Below, piece by piece: positions 17,475 through 25,999 of a stretch of DNA of 64,000 nucleotides. The notes beneath the pieces were generated by a model, which searched no databases, had not been told where the DNA came from, and was given only the letters and a program-made list of their open reading frames with translations. This stretch comes from Saccharopolyspora_D taberi (lineage in GTDB: Bacteria > Actinomycetota > Actinomycetes > Mycobacteriales > Pseudonocardiaceae). Position numbers and translations under genes: made by a program. Location of the stretch: NCBI RefSeq assembly GCF_039534165.1, contig NZ_BAAAUX010000005.1:124001-188000 (forward strand). The letters are read 5' to 3'. The number at the start of each line of letters is the position of its first letter. The stretch's first letter is position 1.

Positions 17475-18389
17475 ATGGTTCACAACGTTGCACTGGTCCT
17501 CGGTGGTGGTGGGGCTGCCGGACAGGCGTGGCAGATCGGTGTCATCGCCGGTCTGGCCGAACCTGGTCCCGATCTGACAGAGGCCGCCGATCTGGTGATC
17601 GGCACCTCGTCCGGTTCCACCACGGCGGCGTACGTGCGCAGCGGTGTACCAGCGGCCGGACTGCTGGCCTCGGTGCTGTCCGAGCCTGCTCAACCGGTCG
17701 GACGGCCCCCGGAACGGCCGCCGTCCCTGTCGATGGCCGAGGTGTTCGAGCGGATGCGGGCCATCGGCGCCGCCGCCACCTCGGCAGCCGATCTGCGACG
17801 TGCCATGGGCGCGTTCGGGTTGGAGAGCGACTCCGTGCTCGGACCTGAGGCGGCGCGACAGCGGCGCGCAGTGGTCGCTGCCAGGTTGCCCCGCGCTGAA
17901 TGGCCGGACCGGCCGATGATCGTGGTGGCCGTCAACGCGCATACCGGCGAGTTGGCCGCGTTCGACCGCGATTCCGGCGTCGACCTGGTGGACGCGGTCA
18001 CCGCGAGCACCGCGCTGCCCGGTGGGGCTCCCACACACAGCATCAACGGCACTCACTACATCAACGGCGGCGTGCGCTCCGCCGAGAACGCCGACCTCGC
18101 CTCCGGCTATGCGAACGTCGTGGTGCTCTCGCCGTTCGGCGGGCGGAGCGGCACGCTGCCGGAAGGTCAGTTCGAGGGTCTGCGCAGGGAACCGGAATGG
18201 GGCACGGACCTGGCAAGCCAGGTCGAGGCCCTGCGCGAGCGGGGAAGCCGCGTCGAGGTGATCACCCCGGACGCCGGTTCCCTGGCCGCGATGGGCACGA
18301 ACCAGATGGATCCGGCAACCCGCATCCCCGCCGCCCGCGCCGGTTTCGCCCAAGGCAAGCAGGAAGCGCCCCGCGTGACGTTCCTCTGA
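17475..18389 (+). CDS. Patatin-like phospholipase family protein with altered catalytic motif
   Basis: A 304-residue patatin-like protein. The oxyanion GGGGAAGQAWQIGV (about 10-23) and nucleophile elbow GTSSGST (Ser45) are intact. The DG[AG] motif that supplies the catalytic aspartate reads YINGGVRSAENADLA, with Asn at residue 197 in place of Asp (codon AAC at 18063-18065). Members hydrolyse acyl chains from lipids by a Ser-Asp dyad, so this protein may be weak or inactive. ATG at 17475; convergent with the LysE gene. Confidence 0.8.
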   Translation: MVHNVALVLGGGGAAGQAWQIGVIAGLAEPGPDLTEAADLVIGTSSGSTTAAYVRSGVPAAGLLASVLSEPAQPVGRPPERPPSLSMAEVFERMRAIGAAATSAADLRRAMGAFGLESDSVLGPEAARQRRAVVAARLPRAEWPDRPMIVVAVNAHTGELAAFDRDSGVDLVDAVTASTALPGGAPTHSINGTHYINGGVRSAENADLASGYANVVVLSPFGGRSGTLPEGQFEGLRREPEWGTDLASQVEALRERGSRVEVITPDAGSLAAMGTNQMDPATRIPAARAGFAQGKQEAPRVTFL

Positions 18390-18438
18390 CGACTGCCCGC
18401 GCCGTCCGCTGCGAGGAGCCTGACCTTCCGGTCCGCGC

Positions 18439-19074
18439 CTACCGCGAAGCGGCGGGGTCGTCCACGGCCAGCCGCACCGCCAGTCCCGCGTACACCGCGG
18501 CCGAGAGGCGGTCCAGCCAGCGGCGCACGCGGCGGCGGCTGATCAGCGCGTCCGACAGGCGTCCCGAGGCGAAGCCCGCGACTCCGTCCACGGTGAGGCC
18601 GATGGCGATGAACACCGCGCCCAGCACCAGGAACTGCAGCGGGACCGGCAGGGCCGCGCCGTGGTCGACGAACTGCGGGAAGAACGCCAGGAAGAACAGG
18701 ATGACCTTCGGGTTCGCCAGGTTGGTCAGCACCGCCATCCCGAAGACCCGGCGCAGCGAGCGGACCGGTGCCCGCCGGGCGGTCGCCGGGCTCGGTGCGC
18801 GGAGCGCGTCGATCGCCAGGTAGATCAGGAACAGGATTCCGAAGATCCGGACGACCTCCAGCGTGACCGGGGCGGCCTGGAGCAGGGCGCTCAGCCCGAG
18901 CGCCGCGGCCAGCGTGTGCACCGCGATGCCGGTCGACATCCCCACCGCCGCGACGAGCCCGGCTCGGGCACCCGACGCCATGCCGTTGGCCATGATGAAC
19001 AGCATGTCCGGCCCCGGAACGATGCTGATGACCGTCACGGCCCCGGCGAACGCGACCAGCAGTGCGATGTCCAT
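18439..19074 (-). CDS. LysE/RhtB family exporter
   Basis: A 211-residue integral membrane protein with the LysE/RhtB signature SIVPGPDMLFIMANGMASGARAGLVAAVGMSTGIAVHT and about six hydrophobic segments. FLIYLAIDALRA and LTNLANPKVILFFLAFFPQFVD are typical. The family exports amino acids or derivatives (lysine, homoserine, threonine, leucine) using the proton gradient. ATG at 19074. The neighbouring gene is divergent, and no LysG-type regulator is adjacent. Substrate not predictable. Confidence 0.9.
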   Translation of the reverse strand: MDIALLVAFAGAVTVISIVPGPDMLFIMANGMASGARAGLVAAVGMSTGIAVHTLAAALGLSALLQAAPVTLEVVRIFGILFLIYLAIDALRAPSPATARRAPVRSLRRVFGMAVLTNLANPKVILFFLAFFPQFVDHGAALPVPLQFLVLGAVFIAIGLTVDGVAGFASGRLSDALISRRRVRRWLDRLSAAVYAGLAVRLAVDDPAASR

Positions 19075-19224
19075 CCAACGCCTCCCCGTTGCGGCTGCTC
19101 CGCTCGGACAACCCCGCCGCGCGCACCGGAATTCCGCGAAACACCTGGCATTAACCGAAAGTTCCTGCTTCGTGTCACCCTCCGGCCTTCTGGACGTTCG
19201 CCGCACGGGGATACACAAGGCAGC

Positions 19225-20007
19225 ATGTCCGAGTCGCAGCTGCTTGTCAGCACCGCGCCCACGGGGACGTCGGAGTCCAGCGATGTCGCCCACTACTCCC
19301 TGCTCGTGGCCAGGGACACCGACGAAGTGCGCGCCGCGCAGCGCCTGCGCTACCAGGTGTTCGCCGAGGAGATGGGCGCCACCGTCACCGGTGATCGTCC
19401 CGGCGTCGACAGCGACGCGTTCGACGACTACTGCGATCACCTCATCGTCCGCGACGACCGCACCGGCGAGATCGTCGGCACCTACCGGATGCTCCCGCCC
19501 GAGCGGGCCAAGGCCGCGGGCAAGCTCTACTCCGAGACCGAGTTCGACCTGTCCGCCCTGACCTCGCTGCGCCCGGCGCTGGTGGAGACCGGCCGCTCCT
19601 GCGTCCACCGGGACCACCGCAGCGGCGCCGTGGTCAGCCTGGTGTGGGCCGGCATCGCCCGGTACATGCTGCTGTACGGGCACTCCTGGCTGGCAGGCTG
19701 CGCGTCGGTGTCGCTGGAGGACGGCGGCCCGATGGCCGCGCGGGTGTGGGACACCGTGTCGACCAAGCACTACGCGCCCGAGGAGTACCGGGTGCGCCCC
19801 TACCAGCCGTGGAACCCCGAGCCGGTCAAGCGCACCGCGCGCGGACCGCTGCCGCCGCTGCTGAAGGGCTACCTCCGGCTGGGCGCCTGGGTGTGCGGCA
19901 GGCCCGCGCACGACCCCGACTTCGGGGTGGCCGACTTCTTCGTCCTGCTCGACCTCAACTGCGTCGACCAGCGCTACCTGCGCTTCTTCCTGGGCGCAGC
20001 GGCATGA
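19225..20007 (+). CDS. GNAT-fold N-acyltransferase (OlsB/Rv3027c-like)
   Basis: A 260-residue protein of the GNAT N-acyltransferase group related to ornithine-acyl-ACP acyltransferases and autoinducer synthases. Segments are RAAQRLRYQVFAEEMGA, DHLIVRDDRTGEIVGTYRML, LVETGRSCVHRDHRSGAVVSLVWAGIARYM and HSWLAGCASVSLEDGG. The ATGA overlap couples it to a PlsC-type acyltransferase, the same order as olsB-olsA and Rv3027c-Rv3026c. A two-step acylation making an aminolipid-like product is the natural hypothesis; the amino acceptor is unknown. Confidence 0.85.
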   Translation: MSESQLLVSTAPTGTSESSDVAHYSLLVARDTDEVRAAQRLRYQVFAEEMGATVTGDRPGVDSDAFDDYCDHLIVRDDRTGEIVGTYRMLPPERAKAAGKLYSETEFDLSALTSLRPALVETGRSCVHRDHRSGAVVSLVWAGIARYMLLYGHSWLAGCASVSLEDGGPMAARVWDTVSTKHYAPEEYRVRPYQPWNPEPVKRTARGPLPPLLKGYLRLGAWVCGRPAHDPDFGVADFFVLLDLNCVDQRYLRFFLGAAA

Positions 20008-20831
20008 CCCACCCCTGGATGCCGTGGTCGCCGTGCGGTCCGGACTGCCTGCCGCCGCGGCCGGAGCGGGTCGCGCCCTCGCGCGTCGCGCTCCGGCTCG
20101 GTTCGGCGTCGTGCGTGCTGGTCGCCGGGATCGGGCTCGCGGCGGTGATCTCGGTGGTCCCCGGCCGGGCCGGGCAGCGGATGATCCGCAAGTGGTTCCG
20201 GGCGCTGCTGCGCGCCTTCGGCGTCCGGCTGGTCGTGCACGGCACCCCGCGGACCGGCGGCGGGCTCGTGGTCAGCAACCACGTGTCGTGGCTGGACGTG
20301 GTGGCCATGCAGGCGGTGTGCCCGATGCGGCTGCTCGCCAAGACCGAGGTGAAGTCCTGGCCGCTGATCGGCGCGCTGGCAGGCCGGGCGGGCACCCTCT
20401 ACATCGACCGCGACCGGCTGGCCGGTCTGCCCGCCGCGGTCGGCACCATCGCCGCCGCGCTGCGGGAGGACGCCGTGGTCGGCGCGTTCCCGGAGGGCAC
20501 CACCTGGTGCGGGTCGGAGTCCGGGCGCTACCGGCCCGCGGTGTTCCAGGCCGCGATCGACGCCGGTGCGCCGGTGCGGCCGATCGCGCTGCGGTTCCGC
20601 ACCGAGGACGGCGAGGCGACCACCGCCGCGGCTTTCGTCGGCGAGGCAACGCTTTTCGAGTCCGTGCTGGCCGTGGCGCGGCTGCGCGGGCTGGTGGTCG
20701 AGCTGTCGCTGCTGCCGGAGCTGGACTCCGCGGCGATCGCCGACCGGCGGGTCCTCGCCCGGCGGGCGCAGGCGGCGGTCGCCTCCGCGACCGCGGGGGC
20801 CTCGCCGCAGCGGCACGCCCTGGCGGCCTGA
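20004..20831 (+). CDS. PlsC-family 1-acyl-glycerol-phosphate (lyso-lipid) acyltransferase
   Basis: A 275-residue acyltransferase. The catalytic NHxxxxD motif is NHVSWLD and the glycerophosphate-binding FPEGTT motif follows about 75 residues later. One hydrophobic N-terminal segment (SASCVLVAGIGLAAVISVV) should anchor it at the inner membrane face. It overlaps the GNAT acyltransferase stop by ATGA, and Rv3027c-Rv3026c show the same pairing. It likely O-acylates a lysophosphatidate or the N-acyl intermediate made by its partner (OlsA-like); which one is not decidable here. Confidence 0.88.
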   Translation: MTHPWMPWSPCGPDCLPPRPERVAPSRVALRLGSASCVLVAGIGLAAVISVVPGRAGQRMIRKWFRALLRAFGVRLVVHGTPRTGGGLVVSNHVSWLDVVAMQAVCPMRLLAKTEVKSWPLIGALAGRAGTLYIDRDRLAGLPAAVGTIAAALREDAVVGAFPEGTTWCGSESGRYRPAVFQAAIDAGAPVRPIALRFRTEDGEATTAAAFVGEATLFESVLAVARLRGLVVELSLLPELDSAAIADRRVLARRAQAAVASATAGASPQRHALAA

Positions 20832-20903
20832 GCTTCCGCCGTTCGGGGCGGGAGCGGAAAACCACTGGACTTCCACCTGGGTTCAGGTAGCAGGCTCGCG
20901 GGA

Positions 20904-22271
20904 GTGAGCACCGAGACGAGAGCCCCCAGCGCCCTTTGGGCGCCGCAGCGGCGGAACTTCACCGTCGGAATGATCCTGGTCGTCACCCTCGCCGCGTTCG
21001 AGGCGATGGGGCTCGGCACCGCGTTGCCGACGATCGTCGCCGAACTCCGGGGCGAGGACTACTACTCGTGGCCGTTCACGGTGTTCATGGCCGCGAGCGC
21101 GATCGCCACCGTGCTGGCCGGGCAGCTGGCCGACCGGCGCGGCCCGGGACTGCTGTTGCTGCTGGGCCTGCCGTCGTTCGCGCTGGGGCTGGTGATCGCC
21201 GGGGTCGCGCCGGACATGCCGACGCTGCTGGTCGCGCGGGTCTTCCAGGGGCTCGGCGGTGGCGCGCAGATCGTCGCCCTGTACGTGATGATCGCCCGCG
21301 TCTACCCGGAGCAGGACCGGCCGGCGGCCTTCGGCGCGCTGTCGTCGGCGTGGGTGGTCCCGTCGCTGATCGGGCCCGCGGTCGCCGGGTTCCTCACCGA
21401 ATACCTGAGCTGGCGCTGGGTTTTCCTCGGCCTGGCCCCGCTGGTGGTGCTCGGGGCGGCACTGCTGGTGCCGACCGTCCGGCGGCACGGAGCCCGGCGG
21501 GAGGGAGCCGCGGCGCCAGGCCGGCCCGGCCTTCCACTGGCCGCGGTCGGCGCCTCCGCGGGCGTGGTGGCGCTGACCTGGTCCGCGCAGAACCCGTCGC
21601 TGTACTCGCTGTTCCTGGGAGCAGCAGCCCTCGTGGTGCTCGTGATCTCGGTCCGGTTGCTGGTGCCTCCGGGAACTCTGCTGGTCCGGCCGGGAATTCC
21701 GGCGATGGTGTTCGCGCGCGGGCTGGCCGCGGGCGCGTTCTTCACCGCGCAGGCGTTCGTCCCGCTGGTGCTGTCGGTCGTGCACCACTACACGCCGTCG
21801 ATGGCCGGGGTGCCGCTGACCGTCGGCTCGCTGGGCTGGACGGTCGGCGCGCTGTGGCAGAGCAGGCAGCGGGAGCGGCGCAGGGAGCCGATCGTGGCCG
21901 CCGGGCTCGCGCTGGTCGGCACCGGCGTGTGCGGGCTGTCGCTGATCGCGCCGGCGTGGGGGCCGCACTGGCTGGTCTTCGTGCTGTGGTTCGTCGCGGG
22001 GACCGGCATGGGCATCGGGACCGCGAGCACGTCGGTGCGGGTGCTGGCGCTGTCGCCGGAGCAGGAGCGCGGGTTCAACTCCTCAGCGCTGCAGATCTCG
22101 GACATGCTGGGCCAGGCCACCATGGTCGGGCTCGGCGGTGTCGTGGTGACCGCGCTGGCCTCGACCAGCGCTCCCGCGGCGGGCGTGGTCCCGCTCGACC
22201 TGCTGCTGGCGGCCCTCGCCGGGCTCGGTGCGCTGCTGGTCCTGCGCTCCGGCCGGGAACAAACGGCCTGA
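20904..22271 (+). CDS. MFS transporter (drug/H+ antiporter type, 14-TM-like)
   Basis: A 455-residue major facilitator. The motif A-like ATVLAGQLADRRGPGLLLLLG lies after TM2 and the motif C-like region AWVVPSLIGPAVAGFLTEYLSWRWVFLGLAP in TM5, as in EmrB/QacA-type antiporters. Multiple hydrophobic helices continue to LLLAALAGLGALLVLRSG. It probably exports a small lipophilic compound with proton uptake. GTG start at 20904. No regulator is adjacent, and it may be transcribed with the next genes. Substrate unknown. Confidence 0.88.
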   Translation: MSTETRAPSALWAPQRRNFTVGMILVVTLAAFEAMGLGTALPTIVAELRGEDYYSWPFTVFMAASAIATVLAGQLADRRGPGLLLLLGLPSFALGLVIAGVAPDMPTLLVARVFQGLGGGAQIVALYVMIARVYPEQDRPAAFGALSSAWVVPSLIGPAVAGFLTEYLSWRWVFLGLAPLVVLGAALLVPTVRRHGARREGAAAPGRPGLPLAAVGASAGVVALTWSAQNPSLYSLFLGAAALVVLVISVRLLVPPGTLLVRPGIPAMVFARGLAAGAFFTAQAFVPLVLSVVHHYTPSMAGVPLTVGSLGWTVGALWQSRQRERRREPIVAAGLALVGTGVCGLSLIAPAWGPHWLVFVLWFVAGTGMGIGTASTSVRVLALSPEQERGFNSSALQISDMLGQATMVGLGGVVVTALASTSAPAAGVVPLDLLLAALAGLGALLVLRSGREQTA

Positions 22272-22336
22272 CCTGCGCGTTCCGCTTCCGGACCACAGGC
22301 TGATCACCGGTCTGCCTGCATTACCCTGGAACGGCG

Positions 22337-23569
22337 ATGACTTACCTTGACCACGCCGCCACCACCCCGATGCGTCCGGGGGCGGTCGCGGTGATGAGCG
22401 AGGCGTTGGCCCGGCTGGGCAACGCCTCCTCCCTGCACACCTCGGGACGGCAGGCGCGGCGCGCGGTCGAGGAGTCCCGCGAGGACATCGCCGCCGCCCT
22501 CGGCGCCCGGCCGTCCGAAGTCCTGTTCACCGCGGGCGGCACCGAAAGCGACAACCTCGCGGTGAAGGGCATCTACTGGGCCCGCCGCGCGGCCGACCCG
22601 GCGCGGCGCCGCATCCTGGCCTCGACGGTCGAGCACCACGCGGTGCTCGACGCCGTCGAATGGCTGGTCGAGCACGACGGCGCGGACGTCACGTGGCTGG
22701 AGACCGACGCGGTCGGCCGGGTGCGGCCGGAGGTGCTGGAGGCCGCCCTGGCGGCCACGCCGGACGAGAACGCCCTGGTCACGGTGATGTGGGCGAACAA
22801 CGAGGTCGGCACGGTCAACCCGATCGCCGAGCTCGCCGCGATCGCCGGGAGCCACGGGGTGCCGATGCACACCGACGCGGTGCAGGCGATCGAGACGCTG
22901 CCGGTGTCGTTCGCCGAGTCCGGGGTGTCGGCGCTGACGATGACCGGGCACAAGGTCGGCGGCCCCTACGGCGTCGGCGCGCTGGTGCTTTCCCGCGATG
23001 TCGGGTGCACGCCGCTGCTGCACGGCGGCGGGCAGGAGCGCGAGGTGCGCTCCGGAACGCTCGACGTGCCCGGCGTGCTGGGCTTCGCCCGCGCGGTGCG
23101 CGAAGCCGTCGACGCCCGCGCCACCCACGCGCCGCAGCTCGCGGCGCTGCGCGACGAGCTGGTCGCCGGGGTGCTCTCGGTGGTGCCGGACGCGGTGCTC
23201 AACGGCGACCCGGGCACCGGCGTCGTCGCGGGCGGGCCGTCGCGGCTGCCGGGCAACGCGCACTTCGCGTTCCCCGGCTGCGAGGGCGACAGCCTGCTGA
23301 TGCTGCTGGACGCCAAGGGGATCGAGTGCTCGACCGGCTCCGCCTGCACCGCGGGCGTGGCCGAACCGAGCCACGTGCTGCTGGCGATGGGGGCGGAACC
23401 GGAGACCGCGCGCGGCTCGCTGCGGTTCTCCCTCGGGCACAACTCCACCGCGGCCGACGTCGCGGCGCTGACCGCCGCGATCGGCCCGGTGGTGGACCGG
23501 GCGCGCAACGCCGGGATGGCCGGGTTGCGCCGGACTTCGGTGCGGTCGGCCGCGCCGACGGAGGTGTGA
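22337..23569 (+). CDS. iscS: Cysteine desulfurase (IscS/NifS type)
   Basis: A 410-residue PLP enzyme that removes sulfur from cysteine as an enzyme-bound persulfide. It opens with TYLDHAATTPMRPGAV. The PLP lysine is K206 in TGHKVGGPYGVGALV and the active cysteine C337 in STGSACTAGVAEPSH. A TACCCT box 9 bases before the ATG suggests a near-leaderless transcript. The adjacent mnmA, two bases downstream, indicates a main role in tRNA 2-thiouridine synthesis, as for Rv3025c-Rv3024c, with Fe-S assembly also possible. Confidence 0.94.
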   Translation: MTYLDHAATTPMRPGAVAVMSEALARLGNASSLHTSGRQARRAVEESREDIAAALGARPSEVLFTAGGTESDNLAVKGIYWARRAADPARRRILASTVEHHAVLDAVEWLVEHDGADVTWLETDAVGRVRPEVLEAALAATPDENALVTVMWANNEVGTVNPIAELAAIAGSHGVPMHTDAVQAIETLPVSFAESGVSALTMTGHKVGGPYGVGALVLSRDVGCTPLLHGGGQEREVRSGTLDVPGVLGFARAVREAVDARATHAPQLAALRDELVAGVLSVVPDAVLNGDPGTGVVAGGPSRLPGNAHFAFPGCEGDSLLMLLDAKGIECSTGSACTAGVAEPSHVLLAMGAEPETARGSLRFSLGHNSTAADVAALTAAIGPVVDRARNAGMAGLRRTSVRSAAPTEV

Positions 23570-23572
23570 GGC

Positions 23573-24661
23573 GTGCGAGTACTGGCAGCCATGAGCGGCG
23601 GGGTCGACTCGGCCGTGGCCGCCGCGCGAGCGGTCGCCGCCGGGCACGACGTGACCGGCGTGCACCTGGCGCTGTCGGCCAAACCCGGCACGCTGCGCAC
23701 CGGCGCGCGCGGCTGCTGCACGATCGAGGACTCCCACGACGCCCGGCGCGCCGCCGACATCCTGGGAATCCCGTTCTACGTCTGGGACTTCGCCGAGCGG
23801 TTCACCGAGGAGGTCATCGAGACCTTCGTCGGCGAGTACGCCGCGGGCCGCACCCCGAACCCGTGCCTGACCTGCAACGAGAAGATCAAGTTCGAGGCGC
23901 TGCTGGAGAAGGCGATGGCGCTGGGCTTCGACGCGGTGTGCACCGGGCACTACGCCCGGCTGTCCACCGCGGACGGGGTTCCGGTGCTGCGGCGCAGCCG
24001 CGACGAGGGCAAGGACCAGTCCTACGTCCTCGCGTCGCTGACCGCCGAGCAGCTGCGGCACTCGATGTTCCCGCTCGGCGACTCGCTGAAGTCCGAGGTC
24101 CGCGACGAGGCGGCCGAACGCGGCCTGGCGGTCGCGCGCAAGCCCGACAGCCACGACATCTGCTTCATCCCGGACGGCGACACGAAGAAGTTCCTGGAGA
24201 ACCGGCTCGGCCAGCGCCCGGGGCAGCTGGTGGACGCCGAGACCGGCGCGGTGCTCGGCGAGCACACCGGTGTGCACGGCTTCACCGTCGGCCAGCGCAA
24301 GGGCCTGGGCATCGACGCGCCCGCGCCCGACGGCAGGCCCCGCTACGTGCTGTCGCTGGAACCGGTGTCGGGCACGGTCAAGGTCGGCTCCGCCGACCAC
24401 CTCGGCATCACCGAGATCGACGCGAAGCGCCCGATCTGGCCGTCGGAGCGGGAGCTCGACGGGCCCACGGAGTGCGTCGTGCAGGTCCGCGCCCACGGCG
24501 GCACCGCGGACGCGGTGGCCGAGCCGGCGGGCGAGGGCATGCGGATCCGCCTGCGGCAGCCGCTGCGCGGCGTTGCGCCGGGGCAGGCGGTGGTGCTGTA
24601 CCGGCCGGAGGCCGGGGGTGACCTGGTGCTGGGTAGTGCCTTGATCTCTGGGACGCGGTAG
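23573..24661 (+). CDS. mnmA: tRNA-specific 2-thiouridylase MnmA
   Basis: A 362-residue enzyme that thiolates U34 of tRNA-Lys, -Glu and -Gln. The N-terminal PP-loop is SGGVDS (residues 8-13). The catalytic cysteine pair is C101 in PCLTCNEKIKF and C197 in HDICFIPDGD, and TGHYARL and FTVGQRKGLGI are also conserved. GTG start only 3 bases after iscS stop, so sulfur donor and thiolase are co-expressed. Its targets include tRNA-Gln and tRNA-Glu isoacceptors with U34; the tRNA genes seen in this window carry C34 and would not be substrates. A hairpin repeat follows the stop. Confidence 0.95.
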   Translation: MRVLAAMSGGVDSAVAAARAVAAGHDVTGVHLALSAKPGTLRTGARGCCTIEDSHDARRAADILGIPFYVWDFAERFTEEVIETFVGEYAAGRTPNPCLTCNEKIKFEALLEKAMALGFDAVCTGHYARLSTADGVPVLRRSRDEGKDQSYVLASLTAEQLRHSMFPLGDSLKSEVRDEAAERGLAVARKPDSHDICFIPDGDTKKFLENRLGQRPGQLVDAETGAVLGEHTGVHGFTVGQRKGLGIDAPAPDGRPRYVLSLEPVSGTVKVGSADHLGITEIDAKRPIWPSERELDGPTECVVQVRAHGGTADAVAEPAGEGMRIRLRQPLRGVAPGQAVVLYRPEAGGDLVLGSALISGTR

Positions 24662-24674
24662 ATCGGGGCTCTGG

Positions 24675-24708
24675 TGGGCTAAGCGGCTTCGCCGCTTGAG
24701 GACGATGG
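24675..24708. repeat. 34-bp hairpin repeat, copy C (convergent intergenic)
   Basis: A copy of a 34-bp sequence beginning TGGGCTAAGCGGC, with 7-bp stem AAGCGGC/GCCGCTT around a TTC loop, and ending TTGAGGACGATGG. It fills most of the gap between convergent mnmA and the FAD monooxygenase. The same sequence occurs at 35175-35208 and 39921-39954, and inverted at 44833-44865. A role as a bidirectional terminator is likely. Confidence 0.75.
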
Positions 24709-24712
24709 CTGG

Positions 24713-25903
24713 TTAGTACACCGGCAGTTCTAGGGAGTTCGCGGCTTTCTGGATGCCTTCGGCCACCTTGGAGAAGCGTGGGGCCAGGGATGCCAGGCGC
24801 ATGATCTGGTTGCGGAGCCAGATCTGGGCGCGGGAGCTGGGCATCAGCGTTTTGCCGCCCGTGCCCGCGATCTCCTGGTTCCGCGCGACGAAGTCGCGCA
24901 GCAGCTCCTCGTAGCGGGCGAACGCGATCCGGTGGTTCCCGCCCGCGGCCTTGAGCTCTCCGGCCAGCACGTACGCGCCGACCACCGCGAGGCTGGTGCC
25001 CTGCCCGGACATCGGCGACGGCCCGTAGCCCGCGTCGCCGACCAGCGCGACCCGGTCGCGCGACCAGCTGTCCAGGTGGATCTGGGCGACCGCGTCGAAG
25101 TAGAAGTCCGGGGCCTCGTCGGCGGCGTCGAGCAGGCGCGGGACCTCCCAGCCGATCCCGGCGAAGGCGCTGCGCAGCACCGCCCGCTGCTGGTCGGGGT
25201 CGCGATGGTCGAAGCGGAACTCCGGCGAGGCGAAGCCGAGGATCGCGTTGGCCCTGGTGCGGTCGCGGGCGGAGTAGATCCCGGCCAGCCTGCCCGGGGC
25301 GTTGTGCAGCAGGGTCCAGTGGTCGAGCCGCAGGTGGTTCTCGGTGGTGAAGATCGAGACGTAGTAGCCGAGGTGCCTGCGGAACCGCTCCTCCGGGCCG
25401 AACGCCAGCGACCGCACCCGGGAGTGCAGGCCGTCGGCGCCGATCACCAGGTCGAAGTCGCGGGGTTCACCGCGTTCGAAGGTGACCCGGACCCCGTCCG
25501 CCCGCTGGTCGATCCCGGTGATCGAGTCGCCGAAGACGTACTCGACGTCGTCCCGGGTGGCCGCGTGCAGGACCCGGGCGACGTCGCCGCGCGGGACCTC
25601 CACGTCGCGCCGGTTCCCCCTGCCGTCGAAGGTGTTCATGTCGGAACTGGTCAGCGGTCGGTTGGCGGCGTCGACGAAGGTCATGCCGCGCATCCCGGTG
25701 CGGCACTCGCGGATCTCGTTGTAGACCCCGGCCCGTTCGGCGACGTCGACGGCGACGCCCCGGAGGTCGACGGGGTAGCCGCCGGACCGGACCGCGGGAG
25801 CGCGCTCGACGACCGTCGGGCTGAAGCCGTGGCGGCGCAGCCAGTAGGCGAGCGCGGGACCGGCGACGCTCGCGCCGGAGATGAGGATGTTGGTGTTGTC
25901 CAC
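24713..25903 (-). CDS. FAD-dependent monooxygenase (aromatic hydroxylase family)
   Basis: A 396-residue group A flavin monooxygenase. It has the Rossmann motif ILISGASVAGPALAYWLRRHGF, a DG motif in FDLVIGADGLHSRVRSL and the GD motif in RVALVGDAGYGPSPMSGQGTSLAVVGAYVLA. Related proteins hydroxylate aromatic compounds or inactivate tetracyclines and rifamycins with NAD(P)H. GTG at 25903 is preferred; a TTG at 25924 would extend it by seven residues into the operator region. It is divergent from a TetR regulator with direct repeats between them, so induction by a small molecule is likely. Confidence 0.85.
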   Translation of the reverse strand: MDNTNILISGASVAGPALAYWLRRHGFSPTVVERAPAVRSGGYPVDLRGVAVDVAERAGVYNEIRECRTGMRGMTFVDAANRPLTSSDMNTFDGRGNRRDVEVPRGDVARVLHAATRDDVEYVFGDSITGIDQRADGVRVTFERGEPRDFDLVIGADGLHSRVRSLAFGPEERFRRHLGYYVSIFTTENHLRLDHWTLLHNAPGRLAGIYSARDRTRANAILGFASPEFRFDHRDPDQQRAVLRSAFAGIGWEVPRLLDAADEAPDFYFDAVAQIHLDSWSRDRVALVGDAGYGPSPMSGQGTSLAVVGAYVLAGELKAAGGNHRIAFARYEELLRDFVARNQEIAGTGGKTLMPSSRAQIWLRNQIMRLASLAPRFSKVAEGIQKAANSLELPVY

Positions 25904-25927
25904 GCCGCGACGGTACGGCCGCAACTA

Positions 25928-25959
25928 ACCGTGCGGCAAGTAATTTACCGTGCGGCAAG
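25928..25959. promoter_or_regulatory. 13-bp direct repeat in divergent promoter (probable TetR operator)
   Basis: ACCGTGCGGCAAG occurs at 25928-25940 and again at 25947-25959, a 19-base period, in the 96-base gap between the divergent FAD monooxygenase and TetR genes. The spacer makes an imperfect dyad (CGGCAAGTAATTTACCG). The position over both promoters fits binding of the adjacent TetR protein to regulate both genes. Confidence 0.6.
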
Positions 25960-25999
25960 CAGCTAGACTGCTCGGAACCGAGCGGAGGAGGCGGCGGGC

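Noticed and set aside
15368..18389. Natural-product gene cluster
   Set aside because: Glycosyltransferase, phosphotransferase and patatin genes are not accompanied by polyketide, peptide or terpene synthases.
24713..25903. Specific antibiotic-inactivating monooxygenase (rifampicin or tetracycline)
   Set aside because: The family motifs fit, but no substrate-specific signature can be read from the sequence alone.
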